The notes: generated from the sequence alone by a model not told the origin. 64,000 nt of DNA from Inonotus obliquus (GCA_032164295.1 JAJHTX010000007.1:1-64000); one strand, 5' to 3'; positions 11,721 through 23,784 are shown, numbered from the stretch's first letter. Numbers and translations are program-made.

Positions 11721-12952
11721 CTGTTCAGGCAAGAACAAACTGAGTATCTTGGCTGTGGCGAGTCGGCGAGACACCTACATACATTTTACTCTATAATACA
11801 CACAACTACTGGTCTTCTCTTCCCTATATCGAATACATGCGCCCTATCGGATACGTTACGTGAGAACCTGCACCGCAGAGATCAGAAAATTCACGCACTA
11901 TTAAAGATCACATAAAACAATTTCAAATCCCTTCCATCGTGCCTCCGAGGTTCAATCCATCGTGACTTTTTCCGCCTCTCCAGCCAATCTCGCACAATGT
12001 CCAGCACAAGACGCCTGCGCCTCTTCGTATACTGGACCGGAGTGTAACTTCTTGGGCGCCGCAGGAACTTGTTGACAAGGTTCCTCAGGGCCATCAAATA
12101 GAAACGTGGCGTTCTCCGGCCCACGTACACAGTCTGCCCAGCCCTCAACGGAAACTCGGAACACGGTCGGGATGTCGAAGGCGACTCCATCGCCTCAAGC
12201 TTCTCCATGCCCAGGTTCAAGCCAGTGAGGAAGACACCGTGCCTTCTGTATCGTCGAGGGAGGATGTTGTCAGGGACGTCTACATTCAAGGGTCGGAAGT
12301 CTTTAACGGGTAAGTGGGATGGTGATGACGTTCGCCATCTCTTAAATATACCAGAGAGACGTGGCGCATGTTGCGTCGCCTCAGGCATGACGCGCCCTCA
12401 GCCGCCGAAGGGGTAACGCTGGTGATCCCCCTCGCAACAGTGGAGAGGATGGACAGCTTCGTTTGTGGCGGCGTCAACCTTACTATATTTTACGTTGAGG
12501 TGGGTATACAATACGCGTCTGTGTTTGGACTGGTGAATATGCAAAGTTCGACTGAGCCTCGTAACAAGGGCAAAGCTCCATTCCGATCGTGAAAGCGGTC
12601 CCATAATTGCCAGTCAGAGATAATGGTCGCTTGCGAATTCCGCGCATTTGCACCATCAGACGACATCGAGCGATCGGACGAACTGATAAGAGAGAATTCA
12701 TTGCACCGAAGCAGCCCATATAAAGGACGACAGCCAAGCTCGAATCATTGTCTATCACTGAGACAGGAATCACCTCCCACATCATCGTGCCAGCACTGCA
12801 TGTCACAGTATTCTTCGACATCCATCTCAGCACATTAACAGCGGCAGAGCGAATGGCGACAATGCCTTCACAATACATCATTAATGTACATCGACCAAGA
12901 CAGCACCGAGTACTACTCACTTTTTACCTTAGCTTTGGATCGTGAAACTGTT
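11721..12952. other. Minus-strand open frames, unresolved
   Basis: Minus-strand frames at 12483-12920 (145 codons) and 11891-12388 (165 codons) look coding in places. One shifted segment near 11952-12200 reads FRVSVEGWADCVRGPENA and may be an exon. I could not join them into one gene and recognise no domain. Confidence 0.25.
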
Positions 12953-13698
12953 TCATGCGGCCCGTCTTGCACGTTCGTCTGACTGCAAAGAAGTCGCTTT
13001 TGAGGTGAATGCCTTGGCCATGAGTGAATGAACAATATATCTGCGTCGGCCTTGTTCTGTAGGGACCGCGATGCGCGAGAGGAACTTCCCAATTTCTCGG
13101 TTGCCACCAAGGAAAACATGAAGGCAGTCAGCTGTAGTAGCAATGACCAGCGTCGTCTCCAAACGATAGTCCACAAATTCGCCATAGTAGGAATAGAGTA
13201 GTAGATAACGAGTGCACACTTTGACCAAATATATGGATAGCGCAAGAAAGACAAACTGAAGTCGTATAGCTGCCGTGACATAATAATATTACATAACCTA
13301 AGATAAGTCATCCTTACTCATTTAAAGCCAACTACCGATGAATTCTAAGGCAACAAATCTTCCGTCCATAGAGGATAATTATCGCGAAGATTGCAACTAG
13401 TCGTTGGATAGAATCGTCTCATGTGAACGCCGGTCGTGAATGAGTCCAGTGGACACAGAGCAGACAACTCACCAGGTACAGATTCGTAACAAAGAGTCTT
13501 GATGCCGTTGTTTTCGTTTGATTCTATAGCAAACTTCTCCTTCTGGCTATTGCAGAGCGGTATTCTCCTCACAGGTGCGCCGTATTGTTGATTTTCGTTG
13601 TCTTCATATTGTTGGTATCGATCTCGGCTCCGGTGTGCAGGAGTACATGAGCTTCTCTTGCGCAATGCAGGGTGTTTGTCGTTTCGGTAATTCATCAT
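12953..13698 (-). CDS. Tentative uncharacterised gene with one membrane segment
   Basis: An ATG at 13698 opens a polar, basic exon (13698-13473). A 76-nt GT-AG intron joins it in phase to 13396-13336, which encodes a short hydrophobic segment (VAIFAIIILYG) followed by basic residues. Downstream, a frame ending in TGA at 12953 contains YYGEFVDYRLETTLVIATTA and GGNREIGKFLSRIAVPTE, which look like real protein. The junctions between about 13300 and 13220 are ambiguous because they need a very short intron with a GTTTGT donor. No family is recognised. Treat it as a candidate only. Confidence 0.3.
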
Positions 13699-13924
13699 GA
13701 TGTAGACGCGCTATGGTTTCAGAATCATGATGGTTGGTAGTGAATTAATGAAATCGGCAGGAGATCATAGGAGTGGGATGGTCAGAGGCGTTGGCTTGGT
13801 GCGAAGGATTCTGTCTGATTTTCCCTTTGCTTGAGGCGATACATAAGAGCCCGTGGTATCTCGTGGAGGTGCGTCTATCTGAAACCATCCACCTACTCTC
13901 AGGCTCCAAACTGCTGCATCCCTC

Positions 13925-15642
13925 ATGAGACTCGATACTAGGTCATCCTCAGTCCCTTTGGACTCAATCTACGTTCCAGAATTTGTAAGTATGACTTATC
14001 TATACTTTTGCTCTCAAGTAGCAGTTGTTACTCTGGTATTATATGATCTCGGTAAGTAGGTGATCTTTGGTCAGTGAAAAGATGCTTACTCTTGCAATAG
14101 TTATCACGATGGATAAGGAGGTAATCTCATTGTTCAATACGGCTATCCTATGGAGACTCAAGAACACATCCGCAGATCAAGTTCTTCTGGGTACATCAAC
14201 CGACAGATTCTCCAAGTTGCGCATATACTAACTCTTTGCATATGAAGAGACTTACCAGGAGTCTGGTAGATGTCCTCTACTTTGCGGTGAGCTTGAATCC
14301 TACACCCTTCGATGACTGCAGCTTATACCAGATCCGTAGAACCGTTATATTGCAATTCTTGGTGCTATTTCGTACCTGCTCAGTAATATTTAGCCGATTT
14401 CTTGTACCGTATGGTAGGACTGATTCTCTTCGTTACAAAGATAATACCTTCGGTGTAACACTCTCCTTGTACGTATTCTTAATTGTACTCCCATCAAGAT
14501 GCTAATATTGGGATATTTAGGTGTGAGTAGCGGAGCTCAGTCGTGAACGTGCATAGATTCAACAAGTCCCAGGCAATTACTCTCTGTGGTTTAGTAACAT
14601 TGCCGGTAAGTTGTTCAGGGGTTCTCTTCAAGTTAGCCTCTGACCAATAGAAAGGTGGAATGAACATTGTTTTTATTGACTGTATGTGATAGGGGACTAC
14701 CCCCCCCCCCCCCCCCCCCGGACGCTAGACTCATGTGCCTTTTAGACATACTTTTGATCAGGGTCCTTGCACTATACTCTCAAGGTATGTGGCTAGAATA
14801 AAATTCGGCTTTGCTCATCGTTTTATAGATAAGAGACTTTCTATACTACTCAAATCATTGCTATTCCTGGAGGCGTGTACGGGACTTGGTGCGATTATAT
14901 ATACAAACGTTTTCCTACAGCATAGTATGCAAACTTTTCAAAATAATGATCAACATGCTTATAGCAATATAGGTGTAGTTGCGTTGCTTGCCAAGGATAT
15001 ATCGGTCTGCGCTGATAGCAACGAAATTCCATTGGCCTGGGCAATTATCGGATGGTGAGTAATTCATGAAATCAATACTATTCTTGAATGACGGCGGTTC
15101 TAGGGCGATTCCACTGTCATACGCGACAGTTCTCATTTCCCTTGCGATTTATAAAGCCGTGGAACATTGGAGATTGTCCTCCGGATTCGGGGGATCTGGA
15201 CTCATGAAGGTCATTATCGAGGACCACATTATGTACTTTGCACTGTGAGTCATGGATTTCAACTGGAAGAGCCCAGGTTAAAATGACGGTATTTAGAGTG
15301 ATTATCTGCTCAGTATTTAACGTCTTGAGCCCAATTATCGCGAACGATATCTTGTGTGCTGTCATGGTGGCTTTCGGAAATACGACCTTACTCTCTGTTC
15401 TGGGAAGTCGAATGCTTCTAAACCTTAAAGAGGCAGGAGAACGGAGTGAAATTGGAGGCAGCAACCATGGAAATCCATCCGAAACGATCAGTGACCTGGA
15501 TTTCTCTGCTTCTTTTAATAGTCAACGGTATGTCTGCCGCCTCCGCTTAGACTTTTTCTGGAACTGAAATCATCATGGCGATAGAATAACGAGCGGCACA
15601 TCAGATGGCGAGGAGTCATGGTCTCGTCAATATGCCCTTTAA
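13925..15642 (+). CDS. DUF6533-type seven-helix membrane protein, array copy 1
   Basis: Fifteen exons: 13925-14051, 14101-14120, 14176-14190, 14248-14286, 14340-14382, 14441-14468, 14521-14522, 14573-14605, 14655-14681, 14746-14784, 14829-14924, 14973-15054, 15104-15244, 15297-15527 and 15585-15642. They give 326 residues. The N-terminal signature LYDL-VITMDKE-IKFFW-RL...NRY matches DUF6533: a first helix, a YDxxxTxDKE-FW loop, a second helix ending in NRY. Five more hydrophobic helices follow, including IDYILLIRVLALYSQ and YKAVEHWRLSSG. Exon 7 is only 2 nt (GT); it completes Leu and starts the cysteine before helix 3. The intron at 14682-14745 contains an uninterrupted run of 20 C. Function is unknown; a plasma-membrane receptor-like role is an inference from topology. 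Confidence 0.85.
14521..14522 (+). other. 2-nt microexon, copy 1
   Basis: The exon is GT, between introns 14469-14520 (52 nt) and 14523-14572 (50 nt). Splicing TT+GT+GC gives Leu-Cys. Skipping it gives an in-frame TAG seven codons later. Confidence 0.75.
14700..14719. repeat. Poly-C run of 20 in an intron
   Basis: Twenty consecutive C bases lie inside the intron before exon 10 of array copy 1. The other four copies have no such run at the same intron. Confidence 0.9.
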
Positions 15643-15902
15643 ATGAGTGGCTAGATTGTTTGCACGAGTTCACCATTCACAGTAATTAGTCATACCGTAT
15701 ATGGCGTGGTTGGTGTGAAGCTAGTTGTAGAGTAATGGTCGAATACCTCTATAACGGAATTACAAGTATACGTAGGAATCTAACGACAGTAATCACGAAG
15801 TCACTCAGTTCATCATTCTCAAAAGAAGGAACGAATGAGATACTGCATTATGATGAAACAGTTCACCCTCACGCAGAACCATGAACCCCGTGGAATCGTC
15901 CT

Positions 15903-16600
15903 CTACAGGGATGGGTAGATCATACCCGCATTGAAGCCTGTGGAAACCGTGTGTCCAGTTCTATCCGTTCGTGAAGAATTCACGGATCCCACTGGGAGAG
16001 AAATGAATTCCGTATTTACACAAGTCGCCCTGTCACTCACCTTTTGTGGTCATCCCGGCTAAAATCAATCCAATCCAATGGGTCTCATCCCGGTGATCGA
16101 AAAGCCCTCCCGCCCCCTCCCTATGAAACCATACAACTAGCCCTAGCCCCAAGGTAATGAGAAACAGGATGAAGCACGTCGGGATTTGTACAATAGTCTG
16201 AAATAGCTCGTCGGGAAAACGCTGGGGGCCATACTTCCTTAGCTTAGCAAGGAGCTGATGTTGCCATTACACCGTGGGCGATCCTTGAATAAGCCATTCA
16301 GGAACAACACGGGTTCAAGCGCGCCGCGGTCTAAAATGTATGGGATGAGCAGGCAGGATCGGAGACGCACGATAGTGTCTTGAAGGCGAATTGTCGTTCT
16401 AGTTATGATGGCCGGATGGCCGGAAGGTCGACTTACAGGCCTGACGAGGTGCACTGGCACTAAGTTGAGGTCTGCACTATCTGCGAAACGAGAGTAGAGA
16501 GTGTTTCTGCGAAGGCCGCGCCGCCCGAAAGAGCCATCCCTAAAGGTTGCTCTGAAGGTTAAATGGAAGGAGTCGTGGAGGGCTGTTCATCGTCTACGAA
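15903..16600 (-). CDS. Unresolved minus-strand gene inside the DUF6533 array
   Basis: On the minus strand a frame encodes LLAKLRKYGPQRFPDELFQ followed by one membrane helix (ILFLITLGLGLVVWF). It then passes a GTGAGT donor near 16045, a 49-nt intron and a tail ending in TAG at 15905-15903. Upstream, frames between 16239 and 16600 contain FRDGSFGRRGLRRNTLYSRF and a hydrophobic VRLRSCLLIPYILD segment. I could not fix the junction near 16240-16250, where a TAA interrupts. The product would be a small membrane protein of unknown family. The gene is unrelated to its DUF6533 neighbours and lies antisense between copies 1 and 2. Start and exon count are uncertain. Confidence 0.35.
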
Positions 16601-17312
16601 CCACATCTGTGGGCACGATTTTGGTGCGGGTTGAAATTATCTGATCTGATGGAAGGTAGACGAAGTATACACGTGATATGAAAAACGTACACCGAGCAGC
16701 TGGACCACGTGTATCGTCTCATTGACTCGTCCTGCTTTCCCGGCTGCGGATCCTATCATGGCAACGTAGTAACTGCGGGGCACTTTGTCTCCTCTTCTAT
16801 TAGTGAAGTCGCATCTCCAAGGTATATCTGTGCTGAGTCAATGGTGGATTGCATTCTGCAACTGCATCAGTACCCTGTGAGTCTTCGTGATGATGGAAAT
16901 TTACTTTATCAAAGTACGGAGATCATAGGACAAGAGACGGAATCTCCTCTGGACTAAATGTGGAGTGATGCTTATTGTCAAGTTGCTCGTGATCATCTCA
17001 ACTGACTACTCCAATCTGATTACTATGCACACCGCCTCTCGTCATCGCCTTCCTTGTACTGACTACTAGCAACTAGAATAATCACTCTCACCTCGTGAAT
17101 GCATGCACAGGCGACTGAGTTAGCATCTCTTTACCCATGTGAGCTCCTTCCTCGATCTACTACAAGTGTTCTGTACTCAATGCAGTGACTGTTTACAAGG
17201 TAGGAACTCTCAAAATGCTGGTCACATAAAGTGTCACCAGCTCAGACAAGTGTAGAACCATTACTTGAAGGATTCATTTTCGACAACTAATCATTCGCTT
17301 GCATTCACCGAA
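16601..17312. other. Spacer between array copies 1 and 2
   Basis: No supported gene is seen. A plus-strand frame near 16709-16957 is isolated, has no splice partners and shows no DUF6533 similarity. Confidence 0.4.
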
Positions 17313-18855
17313 ATGGTGTACGAAGAGATACTCTCAGCTAGAGCATCCCCAGAGCTAGTGGATCCCAACGAGGTTCCTTCGTGGATGGCCAATGTGTTCT
17401 ACTCCCAGTGTGCTCAAGTGGCGACTGTCACCCTCTTGGTATACGATGCGAGTACGTTTTTTCCATTCTTTCGCTAGCCAACGCTAACTTTACATGAAAG
17501 TTATCACGTTTGACAAGGAGGTAAGTTCATTATGCCGCTTCCCGGCTTAAAATGAGTCACTGATTTAGCCTCAGGTCGAGTTCTTCTGGGTACGAACGTC
17601 TAATTCTCCTGCGCAAGGAACTCCAACTTAATTTTACGCTATGAAGAGAATTCCCAAAAGCACAGTCGAGTTCATATTCTTTGTGGTGAGTGTAGCAGAC
17701 CTTTTCATTGGACAATTGCTTATTCTACGCTCGTAGAACCGCTATGTTGCGATTCTTGGCGCTGCCTCTTTCCTACCCTGTAAGTTTCGATCAGCTTCTT
17801 GTCGAACAACGGCTCACCTTCATGGCTCCAAAGTTAATATGATTCGTGTAGATCTAGCCCTGTAAGTCACTTGATGGTATTTCTAGTAATCCACTAACAA
17901 TCTCACGCCTAGATGTCAGTCGTACTGCCCACTAATTAGTTCTGATTTCTCTGAAGCCTTTAAGGTAAACTCTCCCTGTGGACGACTAATATATCAGGTG
18001 TGCACTGCCATGTTTTCGTTGAGCTTGTTACTTACTGGAGATAGGTGGTATCGGCGTTGTTCTGATTGATTGTAAGTATGAAAAACTCTCCCTCGTCGCT
18101 TTCCTAACGCTCCAGTAGATATCCTGTTACTTAGAGTCCTCGCCTTGTTTTCACAAGGTACGCAGTATTGATCTTTCAGGGATTTTTCTTAACATCAAGT
18201 AGATAGGAGAATCTCAATATTACTGAGGGCTTTGCTCGCTCTAGAAGTGTGTATTGGATTGGGACTAGTCATATATTCCAGTCTTTTAATGCGTGGTGAG
18301 GTTAGAGCCCATTCCACCAATTTAAGCTCTCACACCATTTCAGTTTCAGTTGCAACAGTTGTCGCGAGAAGCACAATCTGCTTGGAAGCTGGCTATCCGC
18401 CATGGATATTGGGTTTCTTTGAGTGGTACGTGACACGCACGCGCTAAGCCATGGTACTGACTTAAAGTAGGCTGCTTCCGATGGCGTATAGCAGTCTTCT
18501 TATGATCCTCGCTATTTACAAGGCGATAGAGCATTATAGATCATCCATCAGACTCAAGGGTTTCGGTCTCGTCGAGGTTATTGTTCGAGACCACATCCTA
18601 TACTTTGCGCTGTAAGATACTTCCTTGTCTCGATGCAGTAAACTGACGGAACTCCATAGTATCATAACCAGCTGCATCTGCAACTTCTATCCCTATGTTC
18701 TCACGAATGACACCCTATCGAATATTTTACTTTATCTTGGAAACCCATCATTTCTCTCCGTTATTGGGAACCGGATGCTATTAAACTTAAGGGACTATGA
18801 TGAACGACGAAAGAAGGAAGGGGTATGCAACTTATCACTGCCCTCGGCGGCGTGA
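17313..18855 (+). CDS. DUF6533-type membrane protein, array copy 2
   Basis: Fourteen exons: 17313-17451, 17501-17520, 17575-17589, 17647-17685, 17737-17779, 17834-17861, 17913-17914, 17965-17997, 18045-18071, 18119-18157, 18203-18295, 18344-18425, 18471-18611 and 18660-18855. They give 298 residues. Signature VYDAS-IITFDKE-VEFFW-RIPKSTVEF...NRYVAILG matches the other copies. Exon lengths 20, 15, 39, 43, 28, 2, 33, 27, 39, 93, 82 and 141 repeat those of copies 3 and 4. The C-terminus is shorter: the conserved EAGERGxNEGT region has become DYDERRKKEG and the frame stops before the final small exon used by copies 1 and 3-5. The start is the first ATG in frame with the YD motif. Confidence 0.82.
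17913..17914 (+). other. 2-nt microexon, copy 2
   Basis: The exon is AT, between introns 17862-17912 (51 nt) and 17915-17964 (50 nt). CT+AT+GT gives Leu-Cys. Skipping it gives CTG TAA, an immediate stop. Confidence 0.72.
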
Positions 18856-19603
18856 GGGACGAATACCTAATCTCAATAGAGATCGCTCAAAAGGTTATCT
18901 CTGTCATATTCCTTTGTAGTTGACGACTTATTCTTCTTGCAGGTCTGCGAGTATTTATCCCTCCTGGCTGCTCTCCAAGGAGCGCTATGACCCATCCTTA
19001 CTTACGATAGCAAAAATCCAGCGGGCGCCCATCTAACTCACATTTTGCATACGTTGTTGCGGCGTCACCAACCCTCGAGGCAGATCTGCACGAGATTCTC
19101 AGCTTCCCCGGTTACTCCGAGCCAGTGCTGCGCGGACTCTTGATGAACCAAACCGTGATATCAAAGTTTATTTTTGCATAGGTCCGTTGCTTCCATTTCC
19201 AGCTTGATGTGCCTTGGCGCTTAGCTATGTTTCTGCTTGTTGGATCCAATGTTTTACGCTACTACTCTATTGATCATTCGGGCAAGAAACGGACTTACCG
19301 TACTTCTACAAGTGCTAGTAGTTACTTAATGCGTTATCGATTTTTACTCACGAGATGACGGGTAGTTCTGAGCTGAAACGCGCTGTGACGGTAGGCTAGC
19401 CGCTCAAAGTTCCATCATTCCTTGATGCACCAAACTTCTATCGATTGAACGGCAAGGAGGTACAGGACGAAAAGTTCATGCGCGTATTATATTCTCCTAT
19501 CGGGCCATTACGTGACCTCCACTCCAGCTTCGGGGCCTTTGTAAAGGCGAATAAAAGAACACATGAGTTTCACGCAAAATCTCGCATCCATTTCCTCTCA
19601 TTT
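18856..19603. other. Spacer between array copies 2 and 3
   Basis: It contains a short plus-strand frame of about 60 codons ending at 19181, with protein-like text (ASPTLEADLHEILSFPGYSE). No start, partner exon or family could be assigned. Confidence 0.35.
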
Positions 19604-21337
19604 ATGGCCATTTCAAACTCGACGAGTCTTGCAAATATCATGGTTCTCTCTGTCAGATCAGCCGTCGAACCAATCGATCCCGCTATAGTTCCTCGCTGGG
19701 TTTCGATGAGGACTGTCGACTTGTACTTCCAAATGGCACTCACTACAGTTATGGTCTACGACACCAGTACGTCGATTCCTTCGATAGAGTCAGGTTTGAT
19801 GCTTACATGTACAAAAAGTAATTACTATGAGGAAAGAGGTGAGCGCCGTCTTTTGTCGCCAGTCTTTGCGTAATAGCTAATAAAGAAAACACAGATAACA
19901 TACTTTTGGGTACGTAGCGAAATGCTGTTTCCACAGTTCTGAACTCAGGGAAGCTCCCTCCATTTCGAAGAAAATTCCTCGAAAACCAGTAGACTTTGTA
20001 TATTTTGCGGTACGCGGAATCCTTTGGCCATCCCAATATGCTTATAGACAGCTCGGACAGAATCGTTACATCGGAATCTTCGGCGCCGTCGTCTTCATGC
20101 TATGTGGGTTTCTCTTGAACCGCTGCTTTGAGATAGGGCTGATACCCATATTAAAAGGGAATTCATACAATGTTGACATTACCATGTGAGTTTCTGCTTC
20201 ACTATCCTCGTCCCCTCAGTTACCGATCCGTGATTAGTTGTGAGTATATTATGAGTCGAGAACCAGCTGCATGGCAATAACTTGTCTCAGGTGGATTTTC
20301 TGCTTGGACGAAAAGCGCGACTGGTGAGTGTGTTTCGGTTATTCGGGAGCACTGCTAATTTGTTGAGCAGGTTGGCTAACCGTCATCCTGATCGACTGTA
20401 AGTAATGAGCAACGCTTCTGCTATAAAAGCTTTAATTAACCGTGATATCTATTAGACATCCTTGTAATCCGTGTCCTCGCGTTGTATGCCCAAGGTAAGC
20501 AATAAAACTCAGTTTGGATAGCGCTCATTGTTGTGAAGATAAAAGACTTGCGATTATTCTTTATACGCTACTCGTCCTCGAGGCAGCTTTCAAGCTAGGC
20601 TTGTTTATTCATATCGGACTCTTACAGCCCAGTGAGTCCCATGAGAAATATCTGTTCAAATACTTACACCAGTATAGTCGCGATTGGCGGCCTTGCCAGA
20701 GATAGGACGGTCTGTGGAGTAACGGCCACTCCACCGCAGGTGTGGGGCGTGGTCTCCTGGTAAGCTACCTTCATATAAAGGTTTATGTGCTGGTTTGTCA
20801 CCACGGAATAGGGTGATTCCGTTGGCGTATGCCATCATTCTAATGGTGCTTGCGCTTTACAAGGCCACAGAGTACTGGAAGTTGTCAGCTGGCTTCAAGG
20901 GCTTTACACTTGTCAAAATTCTTATCCGAGATCAGGTTGTATACTTTATGCTGTGCGTTTTCCTTGCCCTCCTTTGAAGTCTCCGATGACCCGAAGCTGA
21001 CAATATCACCTAGCGTCATTACCTGTTCCATATTTGCCACCCTGGTCTTCAAAATAAACACGACAAATGATTTCTTGGCTAGCATTCTCAGTGCTCTGGG
21101 CAGTACTTCACTCCTCTCAGTGCTTGGCAGTCGGCTGCTTCTCAATTTGAAGGCAGCAGGGGAGCGGGGACAAAACGAAGGAACAAATATCAAGGTTCCG
21201 ATAAGAACGATCACTCAAATGGATTTCGTTGAGCCGGTAGTTATTCAAAGGTTCGAGTTCAGCTCCTTTCTGGGAGAATGATAAGCTAACTAGATGCCAG
21301 GGAGAATAATTCTGAAGGGATCGTGACTGACGTGTAA
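19604..21337 (+). CDS. DUF6533-type membrane protein, array copy 3
   Basis: Fifteen exons: 19604-19766, 19819-19838, 19895-19909, 19971-20009, 20061-20103, 20158-20185, 20238-20239, 20291-20323, 20371-20397, 20456-20494, 20539-20631, 20678-20759, 20812-20952, 21014-21250 and 21301-21337. They give 332 residues. The protein has MVYDTS-IITMRKE-ITYFW-KIPRKPVDFVYFA-NRYIGIFG at the N-terminus, the WLTVILIDY/ILVIRVLALYAQ helix, ATEYWKLSAGFKG and LGSRLLLNLKAAGERGQNEG. The final intron uses an uncommon GTTCGA donor. I chose it because copy 4 has the same 237-nt and 37-nt final exons; reading through instead would stop at 21281. Confidence 0.83.
20238..20239 (+). other. 2-nt microexon, copy 3
   Basis: The exon is TT, between introns 20186-20237 (52 nt) and 20240-20290 (51 nt). 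AT+TT+GT gives Ile-Cys and keeps the downstream GFSAW frame. Confidence 0.72.
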
Positions 21338-22082
21338 GCCCGGCAAAGGTCACTATCTCGATCGCAAAGCCAGCCAGGTGCGAGTCTGAAGGCGTCGCCG
21401 CTCGTAAAGTATCCTGTAGTTATGTTATCCATATAGTTTTAGTCGGAAATATGCGTTATATCTTGAACATCACTGATACTCTCGCAAATCCCATCCTTAA
21501 AGTAGACCATTTCTTTTAAGCCATGTAACCAAGGTTCTGAAGCAATGATTGTATGCGTGACGGCACGTGTTTTGAAGTGACACGATCACATGCGACAGGC
21601 TGTTGACTCTATCTACTGTACCTGTACGTACATCGTGTCATTGTCGAGCTGCGCTTTTTTCCCTCGGCGAGCGTTCATCGCCGGGCTATCAAGCGCTCTT
21701 CTCGCCACTACTGTTGGGGCGACGAAAGCGATGCTGCTCGATTATTGAGTAGGTGTGTGTTCGCGCCGATGCATCTGCCCCAGTGCGCCGCAAATTTTCT
21801 CATCTTCTCTCAGTGATAGGAGTATGCATCTCCATTCTAGCACAATGAACCGTATATTTTCACAATGAAGTAAGTTTCATGATCTGTGATAGGTGCCTTG
21901 TTAACAAATAATAATTTTTGTTCTATTTGCAACAGCGGCGGTGGAATGTCGAACTTAATCCACGAAACTCGATGCATCTCATGAATCCCATTCGGGTTCC
22001 TCGTTTGTCCGATTGTCAGACGCATCCCATATACACTACAAAAGACCTCCCGCTATGTCCTCTCCGTTTGTCCCTCTTTACC
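21338..22082. other. Spacer between array copies 3 and 4
   Basis: AT-rich, with no supported gene. The last 40 bases before copy 4 are pyrimidine-rich, consistent with a leader. Confidence 0.4.
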
Positions 22083-23784
22083 ATGTCAAACTCGACCTTA
22101 CCCGCTTATCGTGCTACGATTTTTACTCGAGAAATCGAGCCTATCGATCCTGACGTGGTTCCGAAATGGGTGTACCAACAAAATGTCAACCAGTACTTTC
22201 AAATCGCCGTTGTCACGTTGATGGTATATGATGCTTGTAAGCATCGTGCTGCGCATGGTTTCACTGGTTGCTAACAGTTACGAAAGCCATAACTATTGAC
22301 AAAGAGGTAAGTTTATATCGTTGTCACCTCTGCTACTCATCCTCTCGATAACAGGCCAAGTATTTCTGGGTACGCTCCTTATGCTCTTCCGCGTAGTTTC
22401 CTTCTTTCTTACTCCTAGGTTACGACAGAGAATCCCACGGAGGCCTGTTGATATCGCATACTTTCTGGTACGCCTTATCTCGTTGCAGATGATAAGTCGC
22501 TAATTGCAAGGTCAAAGAACCGATACGTAGGGATCTTCGGTCAAATTGCATATCTCTTCTGTGAGAATATGTCTCATTGTTTTCGATCAAGTCCGGCTTA
22601 TTTCGGTGAATGAAAGGGAATTCGTATAACGCAACCCAGACTCTGTGCGTTTTTCTTTTATTTTCATACGCACTATGTTTACGCCAATTGTAGGTGTAAG
22701 TGACCAGCTGAGAGTAGGTGTACAGTGTCAGTGACACCTTTCAGGTAACTTCGCCGCTTGGGCACCAAGTTTCTCTTGTGAGTGTTCCTGACACATTCCG
22801 ACATCATTGTCTAACTGGTGAAATAGTTTGGATAACCATCGTCGCTATCGACTGTGAGTGGCAATTCGCTTCTCGCGCTTATAACAGCTCACGGTGCTCT
22901 TAGATATTCTTATGATCCGCGTCCTTGCGCTTTACTCTCAATGTGCGTGTCGTACTGAACCGTGTCATGCAGGACTTTCACCCAACATTCAACAGCGAAG
23001 TTATTGTCAATGTGCCTTTTAACGTTGCTGGTTTTAGAAGCTGGCGTCAAATTAGGCGTGCTAGTTTACCTGAATGATATGGAGCACGGTAAGTAAGTTA
23101 CATTCTGCCCTGGATTCTTCTCTTACTAAGATCAAATTAGTTGTAGTTGGAGGTCTCGCCAACGATGTAACAGTTTGCGGTACAATGGAGATTCCACCAT
23201 GGTCATGGGGGATTGTTGACGGGTAAGAGACATGAAACAGAGCACTTCAATGTGTTTCTCAGCTTGAAATAGGCTTGTCCCGATGGCGTATGGAGTAATC
23301 CTCATGCTCCTGGCCCTGTACAAGGCGGCCGAATACTGGAAGCTCTCAGCCGGTTTCAAGGGATTCACCCTCGTCAAGGTGCTCATACAAGATCAGGTTT
23401 TGTACTTCTTGCTGTGAGCCTGTCTTGTATACAGGCTAATTAGAGACTAACGACTTCACTTAGTCTTATCCTATGCTTTATGTTCTCTGCGCTTGGGTTC
23501 ATCCTTTGGGTCCCGAACGCATTCGCGTCGGATCTGCTGACTACGCTTGGGAATCCGGGACTCCTCTGCATCCTTGGGAGTCGCATTATGTTCAACTTGA
23601 AGGAAGCAGGTGAACGTGGGCAGAATGAGGGTACCAATTACATGGTGCAATCTACAACTCTTAGCGAGATGGACTTTGCGTTACAGGAAAACGGTCAAAA
23701 GTATGAGTTCCGCCCCTCCGTGATGTTTTTGACTAACTATTATATAGGTTGAATACGGTAGAGGGCATCAGGCGGCAGGCTTGA
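22083..23784 (+). CDS. DUF6533-type membrane protein, array copy 4
   Basis: Fifteen exons: 22083-22236, 22287-22306, 22355-22369, 22429-22467, 22518-22560, 22617-22644, 22694-22695, 22745-22777, 22827-22853, 22904-22942, 22996-23088, 23141-23222, 23273-23413, 23464-23700 and 23748-23784. They give 329 residues. Motifs in order are MVYDAS-ITIDKE-AKYFW-RIPRRPVDIAYFL-NRYVGIFG, LC-NFAAWAPSF, ILMIRVLALYSQ, YKAAEYWKLSAGFKG and LGSRIMFNLKEAGERGQNEG. Start choice follows copy 3 (MSNST against MAISNST). The final exon encodes a basic tail. It is probably a plasma-membrane protein of unknown ligand or function, like its neighbours. Confidence 0.84.
22694..22695 (+). other. 2-nt microexon, copy 4
   Basis: The exon is GT, between introns 22645-22693 (49 nt) and 22696-22744 (49 nt). 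CT+GT+GT gives Leu-Cys. Skipping it gives CTG TAA, an immediate stop. Confidence 0.74.
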
